Positions 9,601-20,785 of a DNA stretch of 64,000 nt are shown here, one piece after another; the first letter of the stretch is position 1; each line of letters opens with the position of its first letter. Origin of the DNA: Trichomonas vaginalis G3. Its lineage: Eukaryota; Parabasalia; Trichomonadida; Trichomonadidae. The position numbers and the translations under genes are program-made. The notes under the pieces are model-generated. The model was not told where the DNA came from. It did no database searches and worked only from the letters and a program-made list of their open reading frames with translations. The stretch is taken from the NCBI RefSeq assembly GCF_026262505.1, contig NC_067206.1, positions 30,023,896 to 30,087,895 of the forward strand, read 5' to 3'.

Positions 9601-12600
9601 GTTGCATTTTGTCTTTGATTTGTGTTTGGAAATGAAACTGCATTTTTGTTGCATTTTGTCTTTGATTTGTGTTTGGAAATGAAACTGCATTTATTGTTTC
9701 ATTTTGTCTTTGATTTGTGTTTGGAAATGAAACTGCATTTATTGTTGCATTTTGTCTTTGATTTGTGTTTGGAAATGAAACTGCATTTATTGTTGCATTT
9801 TGTCTTTGATTTGTGTTTGGAAATGAAACTGCATTTATTGTTGCATTTTGTCTTTGATTTGTGTTTGGAAATGAAACTGCATTTATTGTTGCATTTTGTC
9901 TTTGATTTGTGTTTGGAAATGAAACTGCATTTATTGTTGCATTTTGTCTTTGATTTGTGTTTGGAAATGAAACTGCATTTATTGTTGCATTTTGTCTTTG
10001 ATTTGTGTTTGGAAATGAAACTCATTATTGTTGCATTTTGTCTTTGATTTGTGTTTGGAAATGAAACTGCATTTATTGTTGCATTTTGTCTTTGATTTGT
10101 GTTTGGAAATGAAACTGCATTTATTGTTGCATTTTGTCTTTGATTTGTGTTTGGAAATGAAACTGCATTTATTGTTGCATTTTGTCTTTGATTTGTGTTT
10201 GGAGAAACTGCATTTATTGTTGCATTTTGTCTTTGATTTGTGTTTGGAAATGAAACTGCATTTATTGTTGCATTTTGTCTTTGATTTGTGTTTGGAAATG
10301 AAACTGCATTTATTGTTGCATTTTGTCTTTGATTTGTGTTTGGAAATGAAACTGCATTTATTGTTGCATTTTGTCTTTGATTTGTGTTTGGAAATGAAAC
10401 TGCATTTATTGTTGCATTTTGTCTTTGATTTGTGTTTGGAAATGAAACTGCATTTATTGTTGCATTTTGTCTTTGATTTGTGTTTGGAAATGAAACTGCA
10501 TTTATTGTTGCATTTTGTCTTTGATTTGTGTTTGGAAATGAAACTGCATTTATTGTTGCATTTTGTCTTTGATTTGTGTTTGGAAATGAAACTGCATTTA
10601 TTGTTGCATTTTGTCTTTGATTTGTGTTTGGAAATGAAACTGCATTTATTGTTGCATTTTGTCTTTGATTTGTGTTTGGAAATGAAACTGCATTTATTGT
10701 TGCATTTTGTCTTTGATTTGTGTTTGGAAATGAAACTGCATTTATTGTTGCATTTTGTCTTTGATTTGTGTTTGGAAATGAAACTGCATTTATTGTTGCA
10801 TTTTGTCTTTGATTTGTGTTTGGAAATGAAACTGCATTTATTGTTGCATTTTGTCTTTGATTTGTGTTTGGAAGAACTGCATTTATTGTTGCATTTTGTC
10901 TTTGATTTGTGTTTGGAAATGAAACTGCATTTATTGTTGCATTTTGTCTTTGATTTGTGTTTGGAAATGAAACTGCATTTATTGTTCATTTTGTCTTTGA
11001 TTTGTGTTTGGAAATGAAACTGCATTTATTGTTGCATTTTGTCTTTGATTTGTGTTTGGAAATGAAACTGCATTTATTGTTGCATTTTGTCTTTGATTTG
11101 TGTTTGGAAATGAAACTGCATTTATTGTTGCATTTTGTCTTTGATTTGTGTTTGGAAATGAAACTGCATTTATTGTTGCATTTTGTCTTTGATTTGTGTT
11201 TGGAAATGAAACTGCATTTATTGTTGCATTTTGTCTTTGATTTGTGTTTGGAAATGAAACTGCATTTATTGTTGCATTTTGTCTTTGATTTGTGTTTGGA
11301 AATGAAACTGCATTTATTGTTGCATTTTGTCTTTGATTTGTGTTTGGAAATGAAACTGCATTTATTGTTGCATTTGTCTTTGATTTGTGTTTGGAAATGA
11401 AACTGCATTTATTGTTGCATTTTGTCTTTGATTTGTGTTTGGAAATGAAACTGCATTTATTGTTGCATTTTGTCTTTGATTTGTGTTTGGAAATGAAACT
11501 GCATTTATTGTTGCATTTTGTCTTTGATTTGTGTTTGGAAATGAAACTGCATTTATTGTTGCATTTTGTCTTTGATTTGTGTTTGGAAATGAAACTGCAT
11601 TTATTGTTGCATTTTGTCTTTGATTTGTGTTTGGAAATGAAACTGCATTTATTGTTGCATTTTGTCTTTGATTTGTGTTTGGAAATGAAACTGCATTTAT
11701 TGTTGCATTTTGTCTTTGATTTGTGTTTGGAAATGAAACTGCATTTATTGTTGCATTTTGTCTTTGATTTGTGTTTGGAAATGAAACTGCATTTATTGTT
11801 GCATTTTGTCTTTGATTTGTGTTTGGAAATGAAACTGCATTTATTGTTGCATTTTGTCTTTGATTTGTGTTTGGAAATGAAACTGCATTTATTGTTGCAT
11901 TTTGTCTTTGATTTGTGTTTGGAAATGAAACTGCATTTATTGTTGCATTTTGTCTTTGATTTGTGTTTGGAAATGAAACTGCATTTATTGTTGCATTTTG
12001 TCTTTGATTTGTGTTTGGAAATGAAACTGCATTTATTGTTGCATTTTGTCTTTGATTTGTGTTTGGAAATGAAACTGCATTTATTGTTGCATTTTGTCTT
12101 TGATTTGTGTTTGGAAATGAAACTGCATTTATTGTTGCATTTTGTCTTTGATTTGTGTTTGGAAATGAAACTGCATTTATTGTTGCATTTTGTCTTTGAT
12201 TTGTGTTTGGAAATGAAACTGCATTTATTGTTGCATTTTGTCTTTGATTTGTGTTTGGAAATGAAACTGCATTTATTGTTGCATTTTGTCTTTGATTTGT
12301 GTTTGGAAATGAAACTGCATTTATTGTTGCATTTTGTCTTTGATTTGTGTTTGGAAATGAAACTGCATTTATTGTTGCATTTTGTCTTTGATTTGTGTTT
12401 GGAAATGAAACTGCATTTATTGTTGCATTTTGTCTTTGATTTGTGTTTGGAAATGAAACTGCATTTATTGTTGCATTTTGTCTTTGATTTGTGTTTGGAA
12501 ATGAAACTGCATTTATTGTTGCATTTTGTCTTTGATTTGTGTTTGGAAATGAAACTGCATTTATTGTTGCATTTTGTCTTTGATTTGTGTTTGGAAATGA

Positions 12601-15600
12601 AACTGCATTTATTGTTGCATTTTGTCTTTGATTTGTGTTTGGAAATGAAACTGCATTTATTGTTGCATTTTGTCTTTGATTTGTGTTTGGAAATGAAACT
12701 GCATTTATTGTTGCATTTTGTCTTTGATTTGTGTTTGGAAATGAAACTGCATTTATTGTTGCATTTTGTCTTTGATTTGTGTTTGGAAATGAAACTGCAT
12801 TTATTGTTGCATTTTGTCTTTGATTTGTGTTTGGAAATGAAACTGCATTTATTGTTGCATTTTGTCTTTGATTTGTGTTTGGAAATGAAACTGCATTTAT
12901 TGTTGCATTTTGTCTTTGATTTGTGTTTGGAAATGAAACTGCATTTATTGTTGCATTTTGTCTTTGATTTGTGTTTGGAAATGAAACTGCATTTATTGTT
13001 GCATTTTGTCTTTGATTTGTGTTTGGAAATGAAACTGCATTTATTGTTGCATTTTGTCTTTGATTTGTGTTTGGAAATGAAACTGCATTTATTGTTGCAT
13101 TTTGTCTTTGATTTGTGTTTGGAAATGAAACTGCATTTATTGTTGCATTTTGTCTTTGATTTGTGTTTGGAAATGAAACTGCATTTATTGTTGCATTTGT
13201 CTTTGATTTGTGTTTGGAAATGAAACTGCATTTATTGTTGCATTTTGTCTTTGATTTGTGTTTGGAAATGAAACTGCATTTATTGTTGCATTTTGTCTTT
13301 GATTTGTGTTTGGAAATGAAACTGCATTTATTGTTGCATTTTGTCTTTGATTTGTGTTTGGAAATGAAACTGCATTTATTGTTGCATTTTGTCTTTGATT
13401 TGTGTTTGGAAATGAAACTGCATTTATTGTTGCATTTTGTCTTTGATTTGTGTTTGGAAATGAAACTGCATTTATTGTTGCATTTTGTCTTGATTTGTGT
13501 TGTGTGGAAATGAACTGCATTTATTGTTGATTTTTGTCTTTGATTTGTGTTTGAAATGAAACTGCTTTATTGTTGCATTTTGTCTTTGATTTGTGTTTGG
13601 AAATGAAATGATTATTTCTGTTGCATTTATTTTTGTCATTTTGTCTTTGATTTGTGTTTGGAAATGAAACTGCATTTATTGTTGCATTTTGTCTTTGATT
13701 TGTGTTTGGAAATGAAACTGCATTTATTGTTGCATTTTGTCTTTGATTTGTGTTTGGAAATGAAACTGCATTTATTGTTGCATTTTGTCTTTGATTTGTG
13801 TTTGGAAATGAAACTGCATTTATTGTTGCATTTTGTCTTTGATTTGTGTTTGGAAATGAAACTGCATTTATTGTTGCATTTTGTCTTTGATTTGTGTTTG
13901 GAAATGAAACTGCATTTATTGTTGCATTTTGTCTTTGATTTGTGTTTGGAAATGAAACTGCATTTATTGTTGCATTTTGTCTTTGATTTGTGTTTGGAAA
14001 TGAAACTGCATTTATTGTTTCATTTTGTCTTTGATTTGTGTTTGGAAATGAAACTGCATTTATTGTTGCATTTTGTCTTTGATTTGTGTTTGGAAATGAA
14101 ACTGCATTTATTGTTGCATTTTGTCTTTGATTTGTGTTTGGAAATGAAACTGCATTTATTGTTGCATTTTGTCTTTGATTTGTGTTTGGAAATGAAACTG
14201 CATTTATTGTTTCATTTTGTCTTTGATTTGTGTTTGGAGGAGAAACTCCACTTATTGTTGCAGTTTGTCTTTGATTTGTGTTTGGAAATGAAACTGCATT
14301 TATTGTTGCATTTTGTCTTTGATTTGTGTTTGGAAATGAAACTGCATTTATTGTTTCATTTTGTCTTTGATTTGTGTTTGGAAATGAAACTGCATTTATT
14401 GTTGCATTTTGTCTTTGATTTGTGTTTGGAAATGAAACTGCATTTATTGTTGCATTTTGTCTTTGATTTGTGTTTGGAAATGAAACTGCATTTATTGTTG
14501 CATTTTGTCTTTGATTTGTGTTTGGAAATGAAACTGCATTTATTGTTGCATTTTGTCTTTGATTTGTGTTTGGAAATGAAACTGCATTTATTGTTGCATT
14601 TTGTCTTTGATTTGTGTTTGGAAATGAAACTGCATTTATTGTTGCATTTTGTCTTTGATTTGTGTTTGGAAATGAAACTGCATTTATTGTTGCATTTTGT
14701 CTTTGATTTGTGTTTGGAAATGAAACTGCATTTATTGTTGCATTTTGTCTTTGATTTGTGTTTGGAAATGAAACTGCATTTATTGTTGCATTTTGTCTTT
14801 GATTTGTGTTTGGAAATGAAACTGCATTTATTGTTGCATTTTGTCTTTGATTTGTGTTTGGAAATGAAAGCATTTATTGTTGCATTTGTCTTTGATTTGT
14901 GTTTGGAAATGAAACTGCATTTATTGTTGCATTTTGTCTTTGATTTGTGTTTGGAAATGAAACTGCATTTATTGTTGCATTTTGTCTTTGATTTGTGTTT
15001 GGAAATGAAACTGCATTTATTGTTGCATTTTGTCTTTGATTTGTGTTTGGAAATGAAACTGCATTTATTGTTGCATTTTGTCTTTGATTTGTGTTTGGAA
15101 GAAACTGCATTTATTGTTGCATTTTGTCTTTGATTTGTGTTTGGAAATGAAACTGCATTTATTGTTGCATTTTGTCTTTGATTTGTGTTTGGAAATGAAA
15201 CTGCATTTATTGTTGCATTTTGTCTTTGATTTGTGTTTGGAAATGAAACTGCATTTATTGTTGCATTTTGTCTTTGATTTTGTTTTGGAGAAACTGCATT
15301 TATTGTTGCATTTTGTCTTTGATTTGTGTTTGGAAATGAAACTGCATTTATTGTTGCATTTTGTCTTTGATTTGTGTTTGGAAATGAAACTGCATTTATT
15401 GTTGCATTTTGTCTTTGATTTGTGTTTGGAAATGAAACTGCATTTATTGTTGCATTTTGTCTTTGATTTGTGTTTGGAAATGAAACTGCATTTATTGTTG
15501 CATTTTGTCTTTGATTTGTGTTTGGAAATGAAACTGCATTTATTGTTGCATTTTGTCTTTGATTTGTGTTTGGAAATGAAACTGCATTTATTGTTGCATT

Positions 15601-18402
15601 TTGTCTTTGATTTGTGTTTGGAAATGAAACTGCATTATTGTTGCATTTTGTCTTTGATTTGTGTTTGGAAATGAAACTGCATTTATTGTTGCATTTTGTC
15701 TTTGATTTGTGTTTGGAAATGAAACTGCATTTATTGTTGCATTTTGTCTTTGATTTGTGTTTGGAAATGAAACTGCATTTATTGTTCATTTTGTCTTTGA
15801 TTTGTGTTTGGAAATGAAACTGCATTTATTGTTGCATTTTGTCTTTGATTTGTGTTTGGAAGAAACTGCATTTTGTTGCATTTGTCTTTGATTTGTGTTT
15901 GGAAATGAAACTGCATTTATTGTTGCATTTTGTCTTTGATTTGTGTTTGGAAATGAAACTGCATTTATTGTTGCATTTTGTCTTTGATTTGTGTTTGGAA
16001 ATGAAACTGCATTTATTGTTGCATTTTGTCTTTGATTTGTGTTTGAGCAGTTACTCCATTATTGTTGCATTTGTCTTTGATTTGTGTTTGGAAATGAAAC
16101 TGCATTTATTGTTGCATTTTGTCTTTGATTTGTGTTTGGAAATGAAACTGCATTTATTGTTGCATTTTGTCTTTGATTTGTGTTTGGAAATGAAACTGCA
16201 TTTATTGTTGCATTTTGTCTTTGATTTGTGTTTGGAAATGAAACTGCATTTATTGTTTCATTTTGTCTTTGATTTGTGTTTGGAAATGAAACTGCATTAT
16301 TGTTGCATTTTGTCTTTGATTTGTGTTTGGAAATGAAACTGCATTTATTGTTGCATTTTGTCTTTGATTTGTGTTTGGAAATGAAACTGCATTTATTGTT
16401 TCATTTTGTCTTTGATTTGTTTTGAGAGAAACTGCATTTATTGTTGCATTTGTCTTTGATTTGTGTTTGGAAATGAAACTGCATTTATTGTTGCATTTTG
16501 TCTTTGATTTGTGTTTGGAAATGAAACTGCATTTATTGTTGCATTTTGTCTTTGATTTGTGTTTGGAAATGAAACTGCATTTATTGTTGCATTTTGTCTT
16601 TGATTTGTGTTTGGAAATGAAACTGCATTTATTGTTTCATTTTGTCTTTGATTTGTGTTTGGAGGAGTAACTCCACTTATTGTTGCATTTTGTCTTTGAT
16701 TTGTGTTTGGAAATGAAACTGCATTTATTGTTGCATTTTGTCTTTGATTTGTGTTTGGAGGAGAAACTGCATTTATTGTTTCATTTTGTCTTATATTTGA
16801 ATTTTGAGCAGTTACTCCACTTATTGTTGCAGTTTGTCTTTGATTTGTGTTTGGAAATGAAACTGCATTTATTGTTGCATTTTGTCTTTGATTTGTGTTT
16901 GGAAATGAAACTGCATTTATTGTTTCATTTTGTCTTTGATTTGTGTTTGGAAATGAAACTGCATTTATTGTTTCATTTTGTCTTTGATTTGTGTTTGGAG
17001 GAGAAACTCCACTTATTGTTGCAGTTTGTCTTTGATTTGTGTTTGGAAATGAAACTGCATTTATTGTTGCATTTTGTCTTTGATTTGTGTTTGGAAATGA
17101 AACTGCATTTATTGTTTCATTTTGTCTTTGATTTGTGTTTGGAAATGAAACTGCATTTATTGTTACATTTTGTCTTTGATTTGTGTTTGGAAGAGTAACT
17201 CCACTTATTGTTGCAGTTTGTCTTTGATTTGTGTTTGGAAATGAAACTGCATTTATTGTTGCATTTTGTCTTTGATTTGTGTTTGGAAATGAAACTGCAT
17301 TTATTGTTGCATTTTGTCTTTGATTTGTGTTTGGAAATGAAACTGCATTTATTGTTTCATTTTGTCTTTGATTTGTGTTTGGAGGAGAAACTCCACTTAT
17401 TGTTTCATTTTGTCTTATATTTGAATTTTGAGCAGTTACTCCACTTATTGTTGCAGTTTGTCTTTGATTTGTGTTTGGAAATGAAACTGCATTTATTGTT
17501 GCATTTTGTCTTTGATTTGTGTTTGGAAATGAAACTGCATTTATTGTTACATTTTGTCTTTGATTTGTGTTTGGAGGAGAAACTCCACTTATTGTTTCAT
17601 TTTGTCTTTGATTTGTGTTTGGAGGAGTAACTCCACTTATTGTTGCATTTTGTTCATCTAATAAAATTTGTTCATTCTCCTCCTCTTTGAATTCATTGAA
17701 TTCTTCGGAACTTAAATATCTGTTTAATAGAGAATCCGAGTTTTCGTTGTCTTCATCTTGACATGGCCAATTCTTTCTTATATTGTTATCTTTATCATGA
17801 GTTTCTATAGAAAAATCATTTTTATCCTTTTGTTTACTTTCTTCATCATAATCGATATCACTATCATTCTCACTATAAGAATCTTCAGCTTCTTCATTTG
17901 GTAAAATTGTCTCATATAATTTATTTTTATTTCCATCTGAAATTGTTACTTTATACTCTCCTTCTAACATTTTTTTAATTTCATCAACAGGATTGAATAC
18001 TTCCTGAAGACAATTGAAATTCATGATTTTAATTGCTTCTTCTATTATGTTATTGCTCATATACAACGCAAACTTGGCTGCCCACAATAAATTTTCGTCA
18101 TTTTGTGATATTTGATTAATCTTTTTGTCTTGATCTTCAGAAGTTTTTATACTGTTTACAATCGGAATTGAAAATAAGTTAAAAGGCTTCTTTTTTCTTT
18201 TAATATTGATAGTAATTTTGTTATTACAGCGCAAATTATCCAGAACACCTAAATTTTTGTTATTTGTTGTTAATTCGAATGTGTTTAGAGGTAAACTTAG
18301 CTTGTGAGATATATATAAATAAAGTGTTAATGCTTTAACCGCTCTTGGTGGAATGACATATAATTTTGTATCCTTATAAATAAATTTAATGTAGTTTTCC
18401 AT
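6611..18402 (-). CDS. MULE-type transposase gene with giant coding minisatellite
   Basis: ATG at 18402 (the frame opens three codons earlier at a GTG). Order from the N-terminus: a 70-residue beta-grasp-like region (18402-18190); a Lys-rich, then Asp/Glu/Ser-rich linker (to 17655); about 200 copies of a 16-residue repeat (17655-7890); then a MULE transposase domain (7880-6611). Transposase landmarks: a Cys/His cluster CGYKPRCNFCMH for DNA binding, HCFIDGTFKV (first catalytic Asp), VITTDFEKAL (second Asp), and GCIYHF (family C-x2-H motif). The final catalytic Glu should lie about 100 residues further and is lost in the gap. Small indels in the repeats shift the frame about two dozen times, so as assembled the gene is not one frame; some of these are likely sequencing errors. 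Confidence 0.75.
7890..17655. repeat. 48-bp coding minisatellite, about 200 units
   Basis: Unit of exactly 48 bp, encoding on the minus strand a 16-residue repeat of the type FPNTNQRQNATINAVS. Roughly 9.77 kb, so about 203 units. The core (about 11370-13190) is dozens of identical units in a row. Variant units (ISGVSPP, ISGVTPP, and ISGVTAQNSNIRQ) are confined to the two edges, 7900-8000 and 14230-17650. Units ending in one- to three-base losses (for example CATTTGTC for CATTTTGTC, GGAAGAAAC for GGAAATGAAAC) are scattered. Three of six frames stay open through consensus units. Confidence 0.97.
18190..18402 (-). other. Possible ubiquitin-like (beta-grasp) N-terminal domain
   Basis: The first 70 residues have the beta-beta-helix-beta pattern and length of a ubiquitin-like fold: YIKFIYKDTKLYVI, a helix around ALTLYLYISHKL, FELTTNNKNLG, and a last strand KITINIKRK. 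No Gly-Gly end is present. This is a fold guess from the pattern only. Confidence 0.3.
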
Positions 18403-19156
18403 TTTTGTCACTTTTTAAGATCTTACAAAATATAGTTGATTTTTATCACTATTGAAATAAGATAAATAATGTAAGGACTCTAATTTTGTTATAAATATGA
18501 ATGAAAACAGTAAAATGGATAACTTAAATATATAAAAATAAATATTGGAACAAAGCTATAACAAATTTTCATTCTTATTTATAAATTGATAAACCAAAGT
18601 AATACATTTTATTACATTTCGTGTAACATATACTAATATATAGATATTTTTTGAGATAATGTATTTATCTGTAAAAATTGTATGTGATCAAATTTGATTG
18701 ATAAATTTATTCAGTAATAATAAATTGCATGTACAATATATTATTGTCTTGCCATTTTTTGCTCATAATAAAAAATCTTTAAAAATGATAACAATAAAAG
18801 AGTAGGTGACAAAAGTGCATACTCTTAAATTAACCTTAAATGTTGATTTTTCGATATTTTCGGTATTAACCTTATTGTAAATTTTTCCGGTGATAAATTT
18901 ATCACACTGAGGTTATTTTTCCGGTGAGATTTTTAACCTTGATTTAATGAAATTAATATATATAAATTTTATTATTTTTAATTTCGAATGAGTATAATAA
19001 AATATTTTTTTATATCGTCATAACTCTCATCACTGTTGTGATTCCAAATGCGATTATTAAGGTTCAAGTCGCTATTGTTTTGAATGAAGATAGAGCAGTA
19101 AGAATTCTTACAAGGGCAGGTAATCAGATTGTTGAGCAAAGAGCTTCAAAACACGA

Positions 19157-19480
19157 TGTATATTCTCCCTGCATGATATCAACACTTGGCTATTAGTCTT
19201 TATCCATTTTTGAAAATTGTATTGTAAATTGTAAGAATTTCTGAATACTACTACTATAAAATATAATTGCTTATCTATGTATATTCTCCCTGCATGATAT
19301 CAAGACTTGGCTATAAGTCTTTATCCATTTTTGAAAATTGTATTGTAAATTGTAAGAATTTCTGAATACTACTACTATAAAATATAATTGCTTATCAATG
19401 TATATTCTCCCTGCATGATATCAAGACTTGGCTATAAGTCTCTATTCATTATGAGTATGACCCCATTTTTTTTACAAAAA
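19157..19480. repeat. 121-bp tandem repeat, about 2.4 copies
   Basis: Units start with TGTATATTCTCCCTGCATGA at 19157, 19278 and 19399. The first two copies are nearly identical, the third is partial and ends near ATAAGTCTCTATTCAT. Confidence 0.9.
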
Positions 19481-20077
19481 GTGCCGAATTGCAACTTTGT
19501 CCCAATCTCAACAATAAAAGAGTATTAAGTAAAAATTTATACATCCAAAATATATTTCAGTAACAGCATAATACGCCTATGCTAATTTTTAGTTCTTAAA
19601 TTAAATAGATGTCCCTAATCCCATAGATATTCACCAAACTTGGCAAATTCTGAACGTGATCTACATATCCCTAGCAAGTAGATCATATTGGTATACGTAT
19701 CTTGATCAAATAAAAAGAATATTTGTTGAATAATTTCTGTTCAAATTAAAAGTTCTTCAACTTACGGTAAATCTATCTGCCTTAAAAAGTATTACGATAT
19801 TATGCAAAGTCAATTTTCTCCAAAAAAATATTTGAAGATGATACTTTAAGTATACCAAAAATACAAGAATTTTGAGAGAACTCAATGAATTTTTGTGAAG
19901 GTGGAGTTAAATTGAGAAGATTTTTGGTCAGAGAAAAACAAAAATTACTATCTGATAAAATGGTATTAAAATGAAAAAAGTTTAAACAAAGGAAATGAAG
20001 AATTTATATTATATTAGAATTTAAAGAGTAAATATAAAAGATTGAAAGAAAGAATAATAATAGGATTCTTGAATGCA

Positions 20078-20270
20078 ACATTTGGAATGATGTTTCCAGT
20101 TGTAGATGTGTTAAGCAAAGAGAGATAATGATAGTTTCTTGAGTTTTGAGTTAAGCTTGTTGTAGATGAGAGAGAAATTTTGACGAGACTGAGGAACTTC
20201 ATTTGGAATGATGTTTCCAGTTGTAGATGTGTTAAGCAAAGAGAGATAATGATAGTTTCTTGAGTTTTTG
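20078..20270. repeat. 65-bp direct repeat, 131 bp apart
   Basis: TTTGGAATGATGTTTCCAG and the following 50 bases occur at 20081 and again at 20212. The copies are essentially identical, indicating a recent local duplication. Each copy contains the short dyad GGAA-TGATG-TTCC. Confidence 0.85.
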
Positions 20271-20438
20271 CAATTAACCATCCTCAATGACTATTGTTTT
20301 AATATAATTTTTAAATTTTTTAAAACTGACATTTTAGTTGTATATTTTTTCTAACAAAGGTACATTCACTAGGCGATAACAGTAAAATGGGATGAAAATA
20401 TGATAAATAGCATCCCTATATAGTGCCAAACAATATTT

Positions 20439-20487
20439 AAAAAAAAAAGGTAGTGGGGCTTCCAGGGGCTGCGCCCCTTCTAGCCCC
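20439..20487 (+). repeat. Left terminal inverted repeat of Polinton B
   Basis: A-run, then GGTAGTGGGGCTTCCAGG, a GGGGC-tgc-GCCCC hairpin (20465-20477), and TCTAGCCCC. It matches the reverse complement of the right end except in the hairpin stem. Confidence 0.93.
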
Positions 20488-20785
20488 TAAGAAATTTTGC
20501 CCAAGACCCAAGAGGAGGACCGAACCCCAGCCGACCAGCCGTTGACTTTTTTGTAGAGCACTCAAAATAGTATAACTTTGTCCGGACAAGTAAGGGTCTA
20601 TCGTCGCTACAGGAAAAGTTACGGGCGTTCCAAGGAAGTATACTTTGAGAAGCCTTTCCCCCTTTTAAAACAAGATAGGATGGTTATTTTACAAAACTGA
20701 CAACACTTTGACCGAGTAGTTTTTTGTGCTGAACAAATAGTGTCATATAAACATCTGTCAAAAACCGTTTTTTACTTCACTTAAA

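Larger units (their letters stand above)
18403..20438. other. AT-rich spacer between MULE gene and Polinton B
   Basis: No supported gene in 2 kb. It holds a perfect 16-bp palindrome GTGATAAATTTATCAC (18890-18905), a 121-bp tandem repeat, a 131-bp-spaced duplication, and an inverted tag (20347-20372) that recurs beyond the other end of Polinton B. Confidence 0.8.

Noticed and set aside
8097-17630. Long plus-strand frames encoding LCLEMKLHLLLHFVFD repeats
   Set aside because: They are open only because a stop-free 48-bp unit is repeated; they have no unique flanking domain, unlike the minus-strand frame which joins recognisable ends.
7890-17655. CRISPR-like array
   Set aside because: The 48-bp repeats are contiguous with no unique spacers and are in frame with flanking coding sequence; this is a minisatellite.
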